DNA of 11,132 bases from an uncultured bacterium (lineage in GTDB: Bacteria; Desulfobacterota; Binatia; HRBIN30), in NCBI GenBank assembly GCA_937975525.1, contig CALJUJ010000562.1, forward strand, positions 1-11,132, in the 5' to 3' direction. This document shows positions 1 to 6,812 of the stretch, piece by piece. The notes under the pieces are model-generated. The model did no database searches. It saw nothing but the letters and a program-made list of their open reading frames with translations, and was not told the DNA's origin. A program made the translations under genes and the position numbers. Numbering within the stretch: position 1 is the stretch's first letter; the number at the start of each line of letters is the position of its first letter.

Positions 1-66
1 TCCCCGGCGGAAGGCTGGGGGCCGCGGGGCACGAGCTGGCCACCCGCCGAGACGGTGGGCGCTACA
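1..66. repeat. Dispersed copy of GTAG-REP/BIME-like repeat (left end cut by window)
   Basis: This is the same element as the tandem copies at 7608-7905. The first bases match the end of the left arm (CCCGGCGGAAGGC). The middle matches with changes (GAGCTGGCCACCCGCCGAGA), and the right arm at 43-66 ends in GGGCGCTACA, the reverse complement of a GTAG-headed hairpin. The sequence just after it (GAGAGAATCG) resembles the linker after the other copies (GAGAGCGATAGCG). The left GTAG head would lie outside the window. Confidence 0.8.
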
Positions 67-88
67 GAGAGAATCGTTGCGTTCGTCG

Positions 89-117
89 TTGCCGGACGCC
101 GGGGTTGCCCTTATCGT
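89..117 (+). promoter_or_regulatory. Weak sigma70-like promoter, possibly giving a leaderless mRNA
   Basis: TTGCCG (89-94) and TATCGT (112-117) are separated by 17 bases. Each matches four of six consensus positions. Transcription would start close to the ATG at 126, which would fit the absence of a ribosome binding site in front of that ATG. In GC-rich DNA such matches arise by chance, so this is tentative. Confidence 0.22.
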
Positions 118-125
118 CGCCACCG

Positions 126-1733
126 ATGAACCGACGCGACTTCGGACGACGCATCTTGCAGGCAGCGGCGCTGCTCGGGCTACAGCGTGTGAGCCCCGCG
201 GTTCTGGGTCTCACCTCGATCGGCTGCGGCTCGAGCTCGACCATCGACACGGGCGACGGTGTCGTCATCGTCGGTAGCGGCTACGGCGCCGCGGTCACCG
301 CGCTGCGCCTCACCGAGGCTGGTATTCCCGTCACCCTGATCGAGAAAGGTCGCCTGTGGGATACGCCGGGTGCCGACGGCAAGGTCTTCTGCCACTCGCT
401 GCAGCCCGACGGCCGCGCGATGTGGTTCAAGGACGAGACCGAAGCATTCATCAAGTCGCTTCTCGGCTTTCCCGCGGCCATCCCGGTTCCACGCCAGGCG
501 GGCATCCTCGACGTCGTCGGGCCCGCCACCATGCGCATCTCGCTCGGTCGCGGCTTCGGCGGCGGCTCGCTCGTGAACCTGGCGGTGTACGTAGCGGCCG
601 TGCGCGAGGTCCTCGCCCGGACCCTGCCGACCATCGGCGTCGATGAAATGTACGACGTGTACTACCCGCGTGCTCTCGCTCATCTCCAAGCTTCACAGGT
701 TCCCGCCGACCTGATCGACGCCGCGATTTACCAGTACTCCCGCGCGGGCATCGCCCAGGCAGCGGCGATCGGCATCGACACGATCCGTGTGACCTCGGGC
801 TACGACTACGGCTACTTGCGCGCGGAGATCGCCGGCACCGTCCCGGGGTCGGCGAGCATCGGCGAGGGCGGCTTCGGCAACAACTACGGCAAGCTCAGCC
901 TCGACAAGACCTACTTCGCCGATGCCATGGGCACGGGGCTGTTGACGCTGCAAACTCTCACCGAGGTGAGGCGCATTGCGCGCTCGGGCCGTGGCTACGT
1001 GCTCCACACCCGCGAGATCGACGTCGACGGCAACGTGCTCGCGGAGCGCGAGTTGGGATGCTCGTCGCTGTTCCTGTGCGCCGGGACGATCGGCTCGACC
1101 GAGCTGCTGGTGCGCGCACGCGAGCGCGGCGATCTGCCCGACCTGAACGAAGACATCGGCACGGGCTGGGGGCCGAACAGCGACATTTTCGTGGGACGTA
1201 CCAACACCGGGCGCTACCCGACGGGCACGGCTCAGTGCACCCTGCCGTCTTCCGCGTTCCATACGCGCGATCATCAGGGGAAGCACCTGTTCTCGATGAT
1301 CATTCCCTTGCCGACCGGGTTCGAGGCGCGTTTGTCGATGAACATCGTCATGTCCGAGAGCGACGAGGCCGGACACTTCGTCTACGATCCGGACACCGAC
1401 GAGGTCCGGTTGGTGTGGGCGGCCGGCCAGAACGACCCCGCCGTCGCGAGTGCGCGCTCGGTATTCGATCGCATGAACGAGGCTACCGGCTCGCGCTACA
1501 ACGACACGCTTTTCGGCGGGCCGCTGATGGGCGACTCGCACACGTATCACCCGCTCGGGGGCTGCCCGCTCGGACGGGCCACCGACGACTTCGGTCGCAT
1601 TCCGGAGCACCCCGGCCTCTACGTGATCGATGGATCGCTGATCCCGATCGGTATCGGCGTCAACCCGTCGCTGACGATCACCGCACTGGCGGAGCGCTGC
1701 CTCGAGCGAATCGTCGCCACCGATTTCGTCTGA
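126..1733 (+). CDS. Tat-exported GMC oxidoreductase, cholesterol-oxidase-like
   Basis: FAD-dependent alcohol oxidase or dehydrogenase of the glucose-methanol-choline superfamily, closest by motif to class I cholesterol oxidase. The ATG at 126 gives 535 residues and puts the twin-arginine motif NRRDFGRR at residues 2-9, followed by a hydrophobic segment. An upstream in-frame TTG at 105 is less likely. GSGYGA (50-55) with E73 is the ADP-binding fold. Near the C-terminus, HPLGGC has H475, and GVNPSLTITALAER has N513. The 38-residue gap between them equals that of the catalytic His and Asn of Streptomyces cholesterol oxidase (447 and 485). E400 in GFEARL may match its catalytic Glu361. A cysteine at 34 (TSIGC) could be a lipidation site, but the lipobox is imperfect. 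A periplasmic sterol- or terpenoid-oxidising role is inference; the substrate is unknown. Confidence 0.9.
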   Translation: MNRRDFGRRILQAAALLGLQRVSPAVLGLTSIGCGSSSTIDTGDGVVIVGSGYGAAVTALRLTEAGIPVTLIEKGRLWDTPGADGKVFCHSLQPDGRAMWFKDETEAFIKSLLGFPAAIPVPRQAGILDVVGPATMRISLGRGFGGGSLVNLAVYVAAVREVLARTLPTIGVDEMYDVYYPRALAHLQASQVPADLIDAAIYQYSRAGIAQAAAIGIDTIRVTSGYDYGYLRAEIAGTVPGSASIGEGGFGNNYGKLSLDKTYFADAMGTGLLTLQTLTEVRRIARSGRGYVLHTREIDVDGNVLAERELGCSSLFLCAGTIGSTELLVRARERGDLPDLNEDIGTGWGPNSDIFVGRTNTGRYPTGTAQCTLPSSAFHTRDHQGKHLFSMIIPLPTGFEARLSMNIVMSESDEAGHFVYDPDTDEVRLVWAAGQNDPAVASARSVFDRMNEATGSRYNDTLFGGPLMGDSHTYHPLGGCPLGRATDDFGRIPEHPGLYVIDGSLIPIGIGVNPSLTITALAERCLERIVATDFV

Positions 1734-1864
1734 CGCAGGGTCAGAAATCGTCGGCCGGCAGTCCGCTCCGCCCGTGATGGGCGCCGCTCGGCGGCAAACG
1801 GGCCTCGCGTTGCCTCGCCGGCAACCTTGCGGGAAGATGCGCTCCTCGTCCCACGGAGGTTCGC

Positions 1865-2797
1865 ATGTTCGATCATCTCATTCTCCATCACTACGAGCTG
1901 TCGCCCTATGCGGAGAAGATCCGCCTCATGCTCGGGCTCGCGCAGCTGCCGTGGGGCTCGGTCGTTTCCCCCGAGCAGCCGCCGCGCCCCAACGTCGATC
2001 CGCTGAGCGGCGGCTACCGCCGCATCCCCGTCGCGCAGAGGGGTGCGGACATCTTTTGCGACACGTTCATCATCGCCCAGGAGGTGGCAGCGCTCGCCGA
2101 TCGTCCGGAGCTCGATCCGGAGCATGCCGCCGCCGATGCCAACCAGGTGATCGACCTCGCCGAGGGCGACGTCTTCTTCGCTGCGATCAGCAGCGTGCCG
2201 CCCCTCACCCTGCTCGGCACGATGCTGCGGAGCTTCGGCCCCCTGGGGATGTTGCGCTTCGCCTACGACCGCGTCGGCATGATGCAGGGCGCCACCGTGA
2301 AGCCGCCCCAGGGCGCGGCGGCGCGGAAGGTGATGAAGGGATTCCTGGAGACGCTCGAGGCTCGTCTGGCAACGCAGCCGTTCCTTGCCGGTAGCGAGCC
2401 GACTTTGGCCGACTTCGCCGCCTACCACCCGCTGTGGCTGCACCTGAACACCAGCCGGTCAGAGCTCGACTCCCGCTTCACCGGCGTCGCCGACTGGTAC
2501 GCGCGCGTCGCCGCCTTCGGGCATGGTCGCCGCGAAGAGCTAACCCCGGCGCAGGCTTTTTCCGCCGCTGCGGGCGCCGACCCGCGGCCGTTGCCCGAAT
2601 CCGAGAGCGAGCCGGACCCACGCCTGGGCCACGCGGTGTCGATCGCGCCGTCCGACTACGGCACGGTCCCGGTGACCGGCACGCTGGTCGCCACCACGCC
2701 GTCACGCTACGTGTTGCGCCGCGACACCGAGACCTACGGTAGGCTTCACGTCCATTTTCCCCGCCAGCACTACGTCGTCGCGGATGCCGCGGGGTGA
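1865..2797 (+). CDS. Glutathione S-transferase family protein with C-terminal extension
   Basis: Soluble 310-residue protein with a thioredoxin-like N-terminal GST domain (about 1-80). YELSPYAEKIR places a Ser-Pro where GSTs hold the catalytic Ser or Cys. An all-helical C-terminal GST domain follows (about 95-225), containing the usual signature FLAGSEPTLADFAAY. Typical GSTs stop near 200-230 residues. Here about 75 more follow, after an acidic Pro/Glu/Ser linker near 235-247. This extra part, including LGHAVSIAPSDYGTVPVTG and LHVHFPRQHY, looks like a small beta-rich domain. The start is set by GGAGGT at 1855-1860, five bases before ATG. It lies 131 bases after the GMC gene, so co-transcription is possible. 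The reaction (conjugation, dehalogenation, isomerisation or binding) cannot be read from sequence. Confidence 0.88.
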   Translation: MFDHLILHHYELSPYAEKIRLMLGLAQLPWGSVVSPEQPPRPNVDPLSGGYRRIPVAQRGADIFCDTFIIAQEVAALADRPELDPEHAAADANQVIDLAEGDVFFAAISSVPPLTLLGTMLRSFGPLGMLRFAYDRVGMMQGATVKPPQGAAARKVMKGFLETLEARLATQPFLAGSEPTLADFAAYHPLWLHLNTSRSELDSRFTGVADWYARVAAFGHGRREELTPAQAFSAAAGADPRPLPESESEPDPRLGHAVSIAPSDYGTVPVTGTLVATTPSRYVLRRDTETYGRLHVHFPRQHYVVADAAG

Positions 2798-2848
2798 GTG
2801 CGCACGAATCGAGGGAGTGCCGCTCGCGCGGAAGGGCTCGGCTACCGA

Positions 2849-2903
2849 AGCACGCAAGCAGGCGCGGCCGAGACGAACGCTCGGCCGCGCCTGCTCCTGT
2901 GCT
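2849..2903. terminator. Long hairpin between convergent genes, probable two-way terminator
   Basis: A perfect 16-bp stem is formed by AGCAGGCGCGGCCGAG (2857-2872) and its complement at 2880-2895, with a 7-base loop. An outer AGCAC/GTGCT pairing (2849-2853 with 2899-2903) extends it. It sits in the 132-base gap between the ends of the GST gene and the VWA gene, so it could end both transcripts. No clear U-tract follows on either strand, so Rho-independent action is not certain. Confidence 0.65.
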
Positions 2904-2929
2904 GCGTGGTGCGATGCTGAGGGATCGTC

Positions 2930-3670
2930 TCAGCGCTTGACCAGGATCGGGTAGAAGTTCACCAGAACGCCCGTGGAGCGGGCTGCTTCGATGGCATCCG
3001 CCAGCGTGCTGGAGAAGCACGACGAGTCCGGCAGATGCGGCCCGGCGTCGCCGATCAGGATCGCGTAGCGGCGCGACCTTTCCCAATCCATGTCGCGCAT
3101 CGCCAGCTCGACGCCCTCGTAGACCGACTCGGGAAGGTCGCCACCGCCGGTGGTCGTGATCGACTCGATGTTGCGACGCACCCGGTCGAGGTCGGAAGTG
3201 AGCTGGTAGAACGTGAACGGGTTGGAGTCGGCACAGAAGTCGCCGTAGAGCTGGACGCCCACCCGAACGTTGCCATCTCCCCGCGTTTCGATGCGGTCGA
3301 GGATCGAGCCCAGAGCGTTTTTGATCTCGGCGATGTCGTCCGACATGCTGCCGGTTCGGTCGATGATGAACACCAGATCGAAGCTGTTGCCGTAGTCGGA
3401 CACGGCCTTGTCGATCGCTCCGAGGATCAACCCCGGAACCTGGCGCGCCGTCTCGGCGATACCGATCGCGCCACCCGTTTCACGGGCCAGGTTGGAGAAG
3501 GCGAAGTCGGCGCAGGCGTCGATTCCGTCGGTGACGACGCAGTCTTCGAGCGAGAGCTCGGCAGAGCTCGAGTCGCCGTCGCCGCCGCTGCTGCAGGCGG
3601 TGAGTGAAAGCGAGGCGCCGATCAGTGCGACGCCGGCGATCGTGGTCCAAAGCGTTTGCGAACGTTTCAT
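2930..3670 (-). CDS. VWA-domain lipoprotein
   Basis: Predicted exported lipoprotein of 246 residues. A basic start, hydrophobic segment and lipobox LTAC (cysteine 26) are followed by a Ser/Gly/Asp-rich linker. The von Willebrand factor A domain spans about 97-246. Its metal-ion-dependent adhesion site is visible as DRTGS (104-108), the Thr/Gly loop ITTTGGGDLPES (171-182) and IGDAG (206-210, Asp208). DxTxS replaces the commoner DxSxS, a known variant. Cysteines at 44, 53, 146 and 218 could form disulfides outside the cytoplasm. I chose ATG at 3670 because GGAGG lies just upstream of it and the signal peptide begins there; the open frame continues upstream to 3757. A cell-surface binding or complex-assembly role is inference. 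No partner gene such as a MoxR ATPase is adjacent. Confidence 0.88.
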   Translation of the reverse strand: MKRSQTLWTTIAGVALIGASLSLTACSSGGDGDSSSAELSLEDCVVTDGIDACADFAFSNLARETGGAIGIAETARQVPGLILGAIDKAVSDYGNSFDLVFIIDRTGSMSDDIAEIKNALGSILDRIETRGDGNVRVGVQLYGDFCADSNPFTFYQLTSDLDRVRRNIESITTTGGGDLPESVYEGVELAMRDMDWERSRRYAILIGDAGPHLPDSSCFSSTLADAIEAARSTGVLVNFYPILVKR

Positions 3671-4232
3671 GTCGAGTTCCTCCCTCTTGCTGTCGATTCT
3701 TGGTGATTCCCCGCGGGCAGCTCTGCCCGGTGTGATGTTCGGCGCGGCCCGCCTCACGGGGGGACGTCGGTGCGGCCGCGGCCGGCGTCGGCGCTCGCCT
3801 GCCGAATGTCGACCACCGCCGAGCCGAAACCGGCGCGCGAAACGGCTTCCGGCCGGTAGGGCGGGCGGTGAGCAGACTGGCGCGGTGCCGTGCGGCGTCG
3901 GCAGCTGTCACGAGATCGGTCGTGCATCGGATTCCCCTCCCCGCGACGCGCCCGCGCGGGCGAAGCGATCTTCGCGCCGTGGGCGATGTCGCGATGTCGA
4001 AGGGAATACCGGCGGCGCCGATGAATCTCGCGACACGGTCGCGGGTCGATGCCTCGGCAGTCGCGCGGTGACCGCGCGGACCGACCGGGACGCGGTAGCC
4101 GGCGAGGGCAGGGCGGTAGCGGCGGACTTGCCCCCGTGCCACGGTTGCGGTTGCGGGACGGACGAGCCCGCAGGGTTCAACAGTGCTGGCGGCTGATGGC
4201 CGATGGCGCCGCCGGGCTAGCGCGGGAGGTCG
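3671..4232. other. Gene-poor stretch between VWA lipoprotein and the small ORF
   Basis: No convincing gene is visible. Several overlapping open frames exist on both strands, but they are rich in Arg, Ala, Pro and Ser. None has a good ribosome binding site together with a recognisable domain. A small hairpin, CGGGCA/TGCCCG, lies at 3714-3729 in the likely 5' leader of the VWA gene. The region must hold the promoters for both divergent genes, but I see no clear -10/-35 pair. Confidence 0.5.
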
Positions 4233-4352
4233 ATGATGGTGTTGGGTTTCGTGAAGCGAGTGACACACATGCTGGCGATCCAGGCATTCGCCGTTCTCGA
4301 GGTGCTCGGCCTTCCGGGCGTCGGCAAGCGACGGTCGGCGGACGAGCGATGA
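4233..4352 (+). CDS. Small ORF, 39 aa, translationally coupled to the next gene
   Basis: A 39-codon frame starts ATGATG at 4233, preceded by a good ribosome binding site (GGGAGG, 4224-4229). It ends in TGA at 4350-4352, overlapping the ATG of the next gene as ATGA, the classic layout for translational coupling. The product has a short basic start (GFVKRVTHM), a mostly hydrophobic middle (MLAIQAFAVLEVLGLPG) with one Glu, and a charged tail (KRRSADER). It could be a small membrane-associated peptide, an upstream leader that delivers ribosomes to the weakly preceded downstream start, or the remnant of a larger gene. No family is recognised. Confidence 0.5.
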   Translation: MMVLGFVKRVTHMLAIQAFAVLEVLGLPGVGKRRSADER

Positions 4353-5161
4353 GCGCGTTGGGCGAGAAGGTGGTGTTGGGCCGCTCCGGGCTACGCGTCT
4401 CGCGGCTCGGTGTGGGCTCGACGTACGGTGTTTCCGAGAGCGCCTGTAAGCGGGCGTTCGATGCGGGCGTGAACTACTTCTTCTGGGGCTCGGTGCGCAC
4501 GCCGGCGATGGGTGCCGCCATCCGCGACCTGGCGCGGGGGCACCGCCACGAGCTCGTGGTGGTGCTGCAATGCTATGCGCGCTGGCCCTGGATGGTGCGC
4601 CGCAGCGTCGAGCAGGGACTCCGCCAACTGGGCCTGGATCATGCCGACGTCCTCCTGCTGGGCTGGCACGAGACCGTTCCCTCGCGAGCGACGCTCGCTG
4701 CCGTCGAGGAGCTGAAGCAGCAAGGCAAGTTCCGCAGTCTCGGTATCTCGTCGCACCAGCGATCGTTGCTGCGGACGTTCGCAAGTGACGATCGCTACGA
4801 TGTGATCCACATCCGCTACAACGCCGCCCATCCGGGCGCCGAGACGGATGTCTTTCCGCACATGGGCGACCGACCGCCGGGCGTCGCGTCGTTCACGAAC
4901 ACGCGCTGGGGCGACCTGCTGCGGGCGCGGAACATGCCTGCTGGGCACGCGCCGCCGTCGGTGGTGGACTGCTACCGGTTCGTGCTGTCGAGCCCGCACG
5001 TGCAGGTGGCGATCTGCGGGCCGAGTACCGATGCGGAGATGGCAGAGTCGCTCGGGGTGCTCGACCGTGGACCGATGGATGCGGACGAGATGGACCGGAT
5101 GCGCCGCATCGGCGCGCACGTGCACGGCATTCGTTCGACGATGGCGCTGCTGGCGGGTTAG
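4349..5161 (+). CDS. Aldo/keto-reductase-fold protein lacking the canonical catalytic tetrad
   Basis: The 270-residue product follows the aldo/keto reductase layout. It has an N-terminal LGRSGLRVSRLGVGS, a strand with GVNYFFWGS (40-48), the helix-strand SVEQGLRQLGLDHADVLLLG (86-105), KFRSLGISSH (127-136), and a C-terminal cofactor-like loop VAICGPSTDAEMAES (220-234). The four residues that normally catalyse hydride transfer look replaced. The Asp of DTA is F45, the Tyr about five residues later is R50, the Lys of the next strand falls near C75 or Y76, and the His after the LLLL strand is G105. Overall length is also slightly short for the family. It may be a binding protein or a divergent enzyme. 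The ATG at 4349 overlaps the stop of the preceding small ORF and has only a weak ribosome binding site of its own. The stop overlaps that of the convergent dehalogenase. Confidence 0.82.
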   Translation: MSALGEKVVLGRSGLRVSRLGVGSTYGVSESACKRAFDAGVNYFFWGSVRTPAMGAAIRDLARGHRHELVVVLQCYARWPWMVRRSVEQGLRQLGLDHADVLLLGWHETVPSRATLAAVEELKQQGKFRSLGISSHQRSLLRTFASDDRYDVIHIRYNAAHPGAETDVFPHMGDRPPGVASFTNTRWGDLLRARNMPAGHAPPSVVDCYRFVLSSPHVQVAICGPSTDAEMAESLGVLDRGPMDADEMDRMRRIGAHVHGIRSTMALLAG

Positions 5162-6078
5162 CCCGCCTCGATCAGGTCGATCGCTAGTCGCACCAGCTCG
5201 GGACCCGAGTCTTCCTGCAAGAAGTGGCCGCCGCGCAACGTTGGGTGTTCGATCCCCTTCGCTCCCGGGACACGCTTTTGGAACTGCGATTGGATCCCCC
5301 GGGTGATCGGATCTCCGTCGCTGAAGGCCGTGAGGAACGGCTTCTCCCAACGCTCGAGGACCTCCCACGCCTTGCGGTTTCGCGGAATCGCCGGGTCGCT
5401 CGCGGAGATCGGCACCAGCGACGGAAAGGCGCGGGCGCCGGCCATGTAGCGCTCGTCGGGAAAGGGCGCTTCGTAGGCTCGCAACTCCTCGGGGTCGAGC
5501 CGGCGCTGGGTGCCGACCTGGAGGATACGCGCGACCGGCAGGCGCGGCACGAAGCGCGCGAAGGCGTGCCATGCCAGGAAGGCCACGACGTTGGGAATCT
5601 GCCGCAGCCCCAGGCCGCTCGCTCCCTCGCCCGCGAGCAAACCACCGTTGGCCAGCACGATCCTCGCGAAGCGGCTCTCCAACTCCGCTGCCAGGCGCAG
5701 GCCGATCAGGGAGCCCCAGTCCTGGCAAAACAGCGTGCTCTCACGGCGGTCGAGCCCTTCGATCAGAGCCGCCACCCAATCGCAGTGACGTTGGTAGGTG
5801 TAGTCGGAGATCTGCGTCGGTTTCGACGACTTGCCGAAGCCGATCAGGTCCGGCGCCACCACGCGGTGTCCGGCGCTAGCGGCGATCGGAATCATCCGTC
5901 GGTAGAGGTACGACCACGAAGGCTCGCCGTGCAGCATCAAGATCGGAGCGGCCTCTGCAGGACCCTCGTCGACGAAGTGCATGCGGAGCCCGATGGCATC
6001 GACCTCCCGGTAGTGCGGCTGGAAGGCGTAGCCCTGCAGGCCGTCGAAGCGCTCTTGCGGCGTCTCCAAGAACTCCAT
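5158..6078 (-). CDS. dhmA: Haloalkane dehalogenase (DhmA/DhlA-like, subfamily I)
   Basis: Alpha/beta hydrolase of 306 residues, predicted to hydrolyse carbon-halogen bonds in haloalkanes to alcohol plus halide (EC 3.8.1.5). HGEPSWSYLYR (50-60) gives the oxyanion region with E52. QDWGS (119-123) gives nucleophile D120 and halide-binding W121. FLAW (167-170) supplies W170, which aligns with the second halide-binding Trp in the cap. FSDGDP (252-257) supplies acid D256, and RGGHFLQED (282-290) supplies H285. The Asp-His-Asp triad with Trp-Trp is the subfamily I pattern. YEAPFPDERYMAGARAFP (202-219) is also typical. GGAGG precedes the ATG at 6078. It is the last gene of a TetR-led operon, 18 bases after the preceding stop. 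Cytoplasmic. The natural substrate is unknown; some family members may act on other small esters or epoxides. Confidence 0.9.
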   Translation of the reverse strand: MEFLETPQERFDGLQGYAFQPHYREVDAIGLRMHFVDEGPAEAAPILMLHGEPSWSYLYRRMIPIAASAGHRVVAPDLIGFGKSSKPTQISDYTYQRHCDWVAALIEGLDRRESTLFCQDWGSLIGLRLAAELESRFARIVLANGGLLAGEGASGLGLRQIPNVVAFLAWHAFARFVPRLPVARILQVGTQRRLDPEELRAYEAPFPDERYMAGARAFPSLVPISASDPAIPRNRKAWEVLERWEKPFLTAFSDGDPITRGIQSQFQKRVPGAKGIEHPTLRGGHFLQEDSGPELVRLAIDLIEAG

Positions 6079-6096
6079 CGTGAGTCCTCCCTTGCG

Positions 6097-6806
6097 TCAG
6101 AATGCGACGGCCAACTCGTGCACCGGGTCCTGGAAGGAATCCTGGTTGTCAGTACGAATCACGAGTCTCGCGGCGGGCAGCCGACTTGCCAGCCGCTCGG
6201 GCGTGACGTACTCGACCAGGCGCCATGTGTCGGGGATGGTCGGGACGTCTCTCGTCCGGTCGGCATCGCGACCGATGCGGAAATAGGCTTCGTCGTCCGG
6301 GGACACGAGGACGTAGACCGTGCGGCCGGCCTCGAACGTGACCTCGTGCGACTTCACCACCGTCGATCCGATCAACAAGCCGGCCTCGTCGAGAGCGAAC
6401 CCGGCGCGAATCGTTGTTGCCGAGTGCCTCCACTCGAATCCGAACAGCTCGGCGTCGAGGAACTCCCCGTCGACAGTCGCCCCGGGCGACCGGTGAAACC
6501 GGCGCGCGTCTCGATCGCCCTCCCGCGGCTGATCCTTGATCCATCCCGGGGGTAGATCGAGCGCATCGAACTGCGCACGCGTGATGTTCGGGCTGATCCA
6601 CCCGCGGATGGATTCGCGCGACTGCACCTCGAGGATCTCGCAGCCGAGTCGCTCGTCGTCATTGGGGGAATCGCATTCCGGCGACGATGCGCACGGCGGC
6701 GTCGGGGTAGGCGTGGGCAGGGGGGTTCCCGTCGCCGCAGCCGGCTGGTCGACAGAGCCAGGACGAGCAGGGCGGCCAGGAAGGGTACGCCCATGCGGTA
6801 CTCCAT
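6097..6806 (-). CDS. Secreted protein of unknown function, apparently frameshifted after its signal peptide
   Basis: Two reading frames must be joined to make a sensible protein. The frame starting at 6806 (or, better, ATG 6794 with GGAG before it) gives a signal peptide, MGVPFLAALLVLALSTS. The mature part is in another frame, starting PAAATGTPLPTPTPTPP, a Thr-Pro linker, and ending at the stop at 6097-6099. Third positions are GC-rich in the first frame up to about 6750 and in the second frame after about 6744, so a one-base loss near 6741-6752 is likely. Read as one frame only, the mature frame would start at ATG 6816, without a signal peptide. The mature part has cysteines near the linker, a beta-rich stretch (YVLVSPDDEAYFRIGRD), and ends IRTDNQDSFQDPVHELAVAF. 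No family is recognised. It lies between tetR and dhmA in one operon. Confidence 0.7.
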
Positions 6807-6812
6807 CTTGCA

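Noticed and set aside
693..1610. Long minus-strand frame opposite the GMC oxidoreductase
   Set aside because: Shadow of a GC-rich coding region; the plus strand carries all family motifs.
1809..1825. Small hairpin GTTGCC-TCGCC-GGCAAC before the GST gene
   Set aside because: A six-bp stem with no T-run is common by chance in this GC content; not called a terminator.
3955..4068. Minus-strand segment faintly resembling part of a eukaryotic hAT-type transposase (GIPFDIATSP)
   Set aside because: Only about 25 residues, no start, no flanking domain and unlikely in a bacterium. Kept only as a remark on the unexplained spacer.
3480..4784. Long minus-strand open frame (434 codons) across the spacer and the AKR-like gene
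   Set aside because: Arg/Pro/Ser-rich with no domain. It overlaps the VWA lipoprotein and AKR-like genes antisense and lacks a ribosome binding site.
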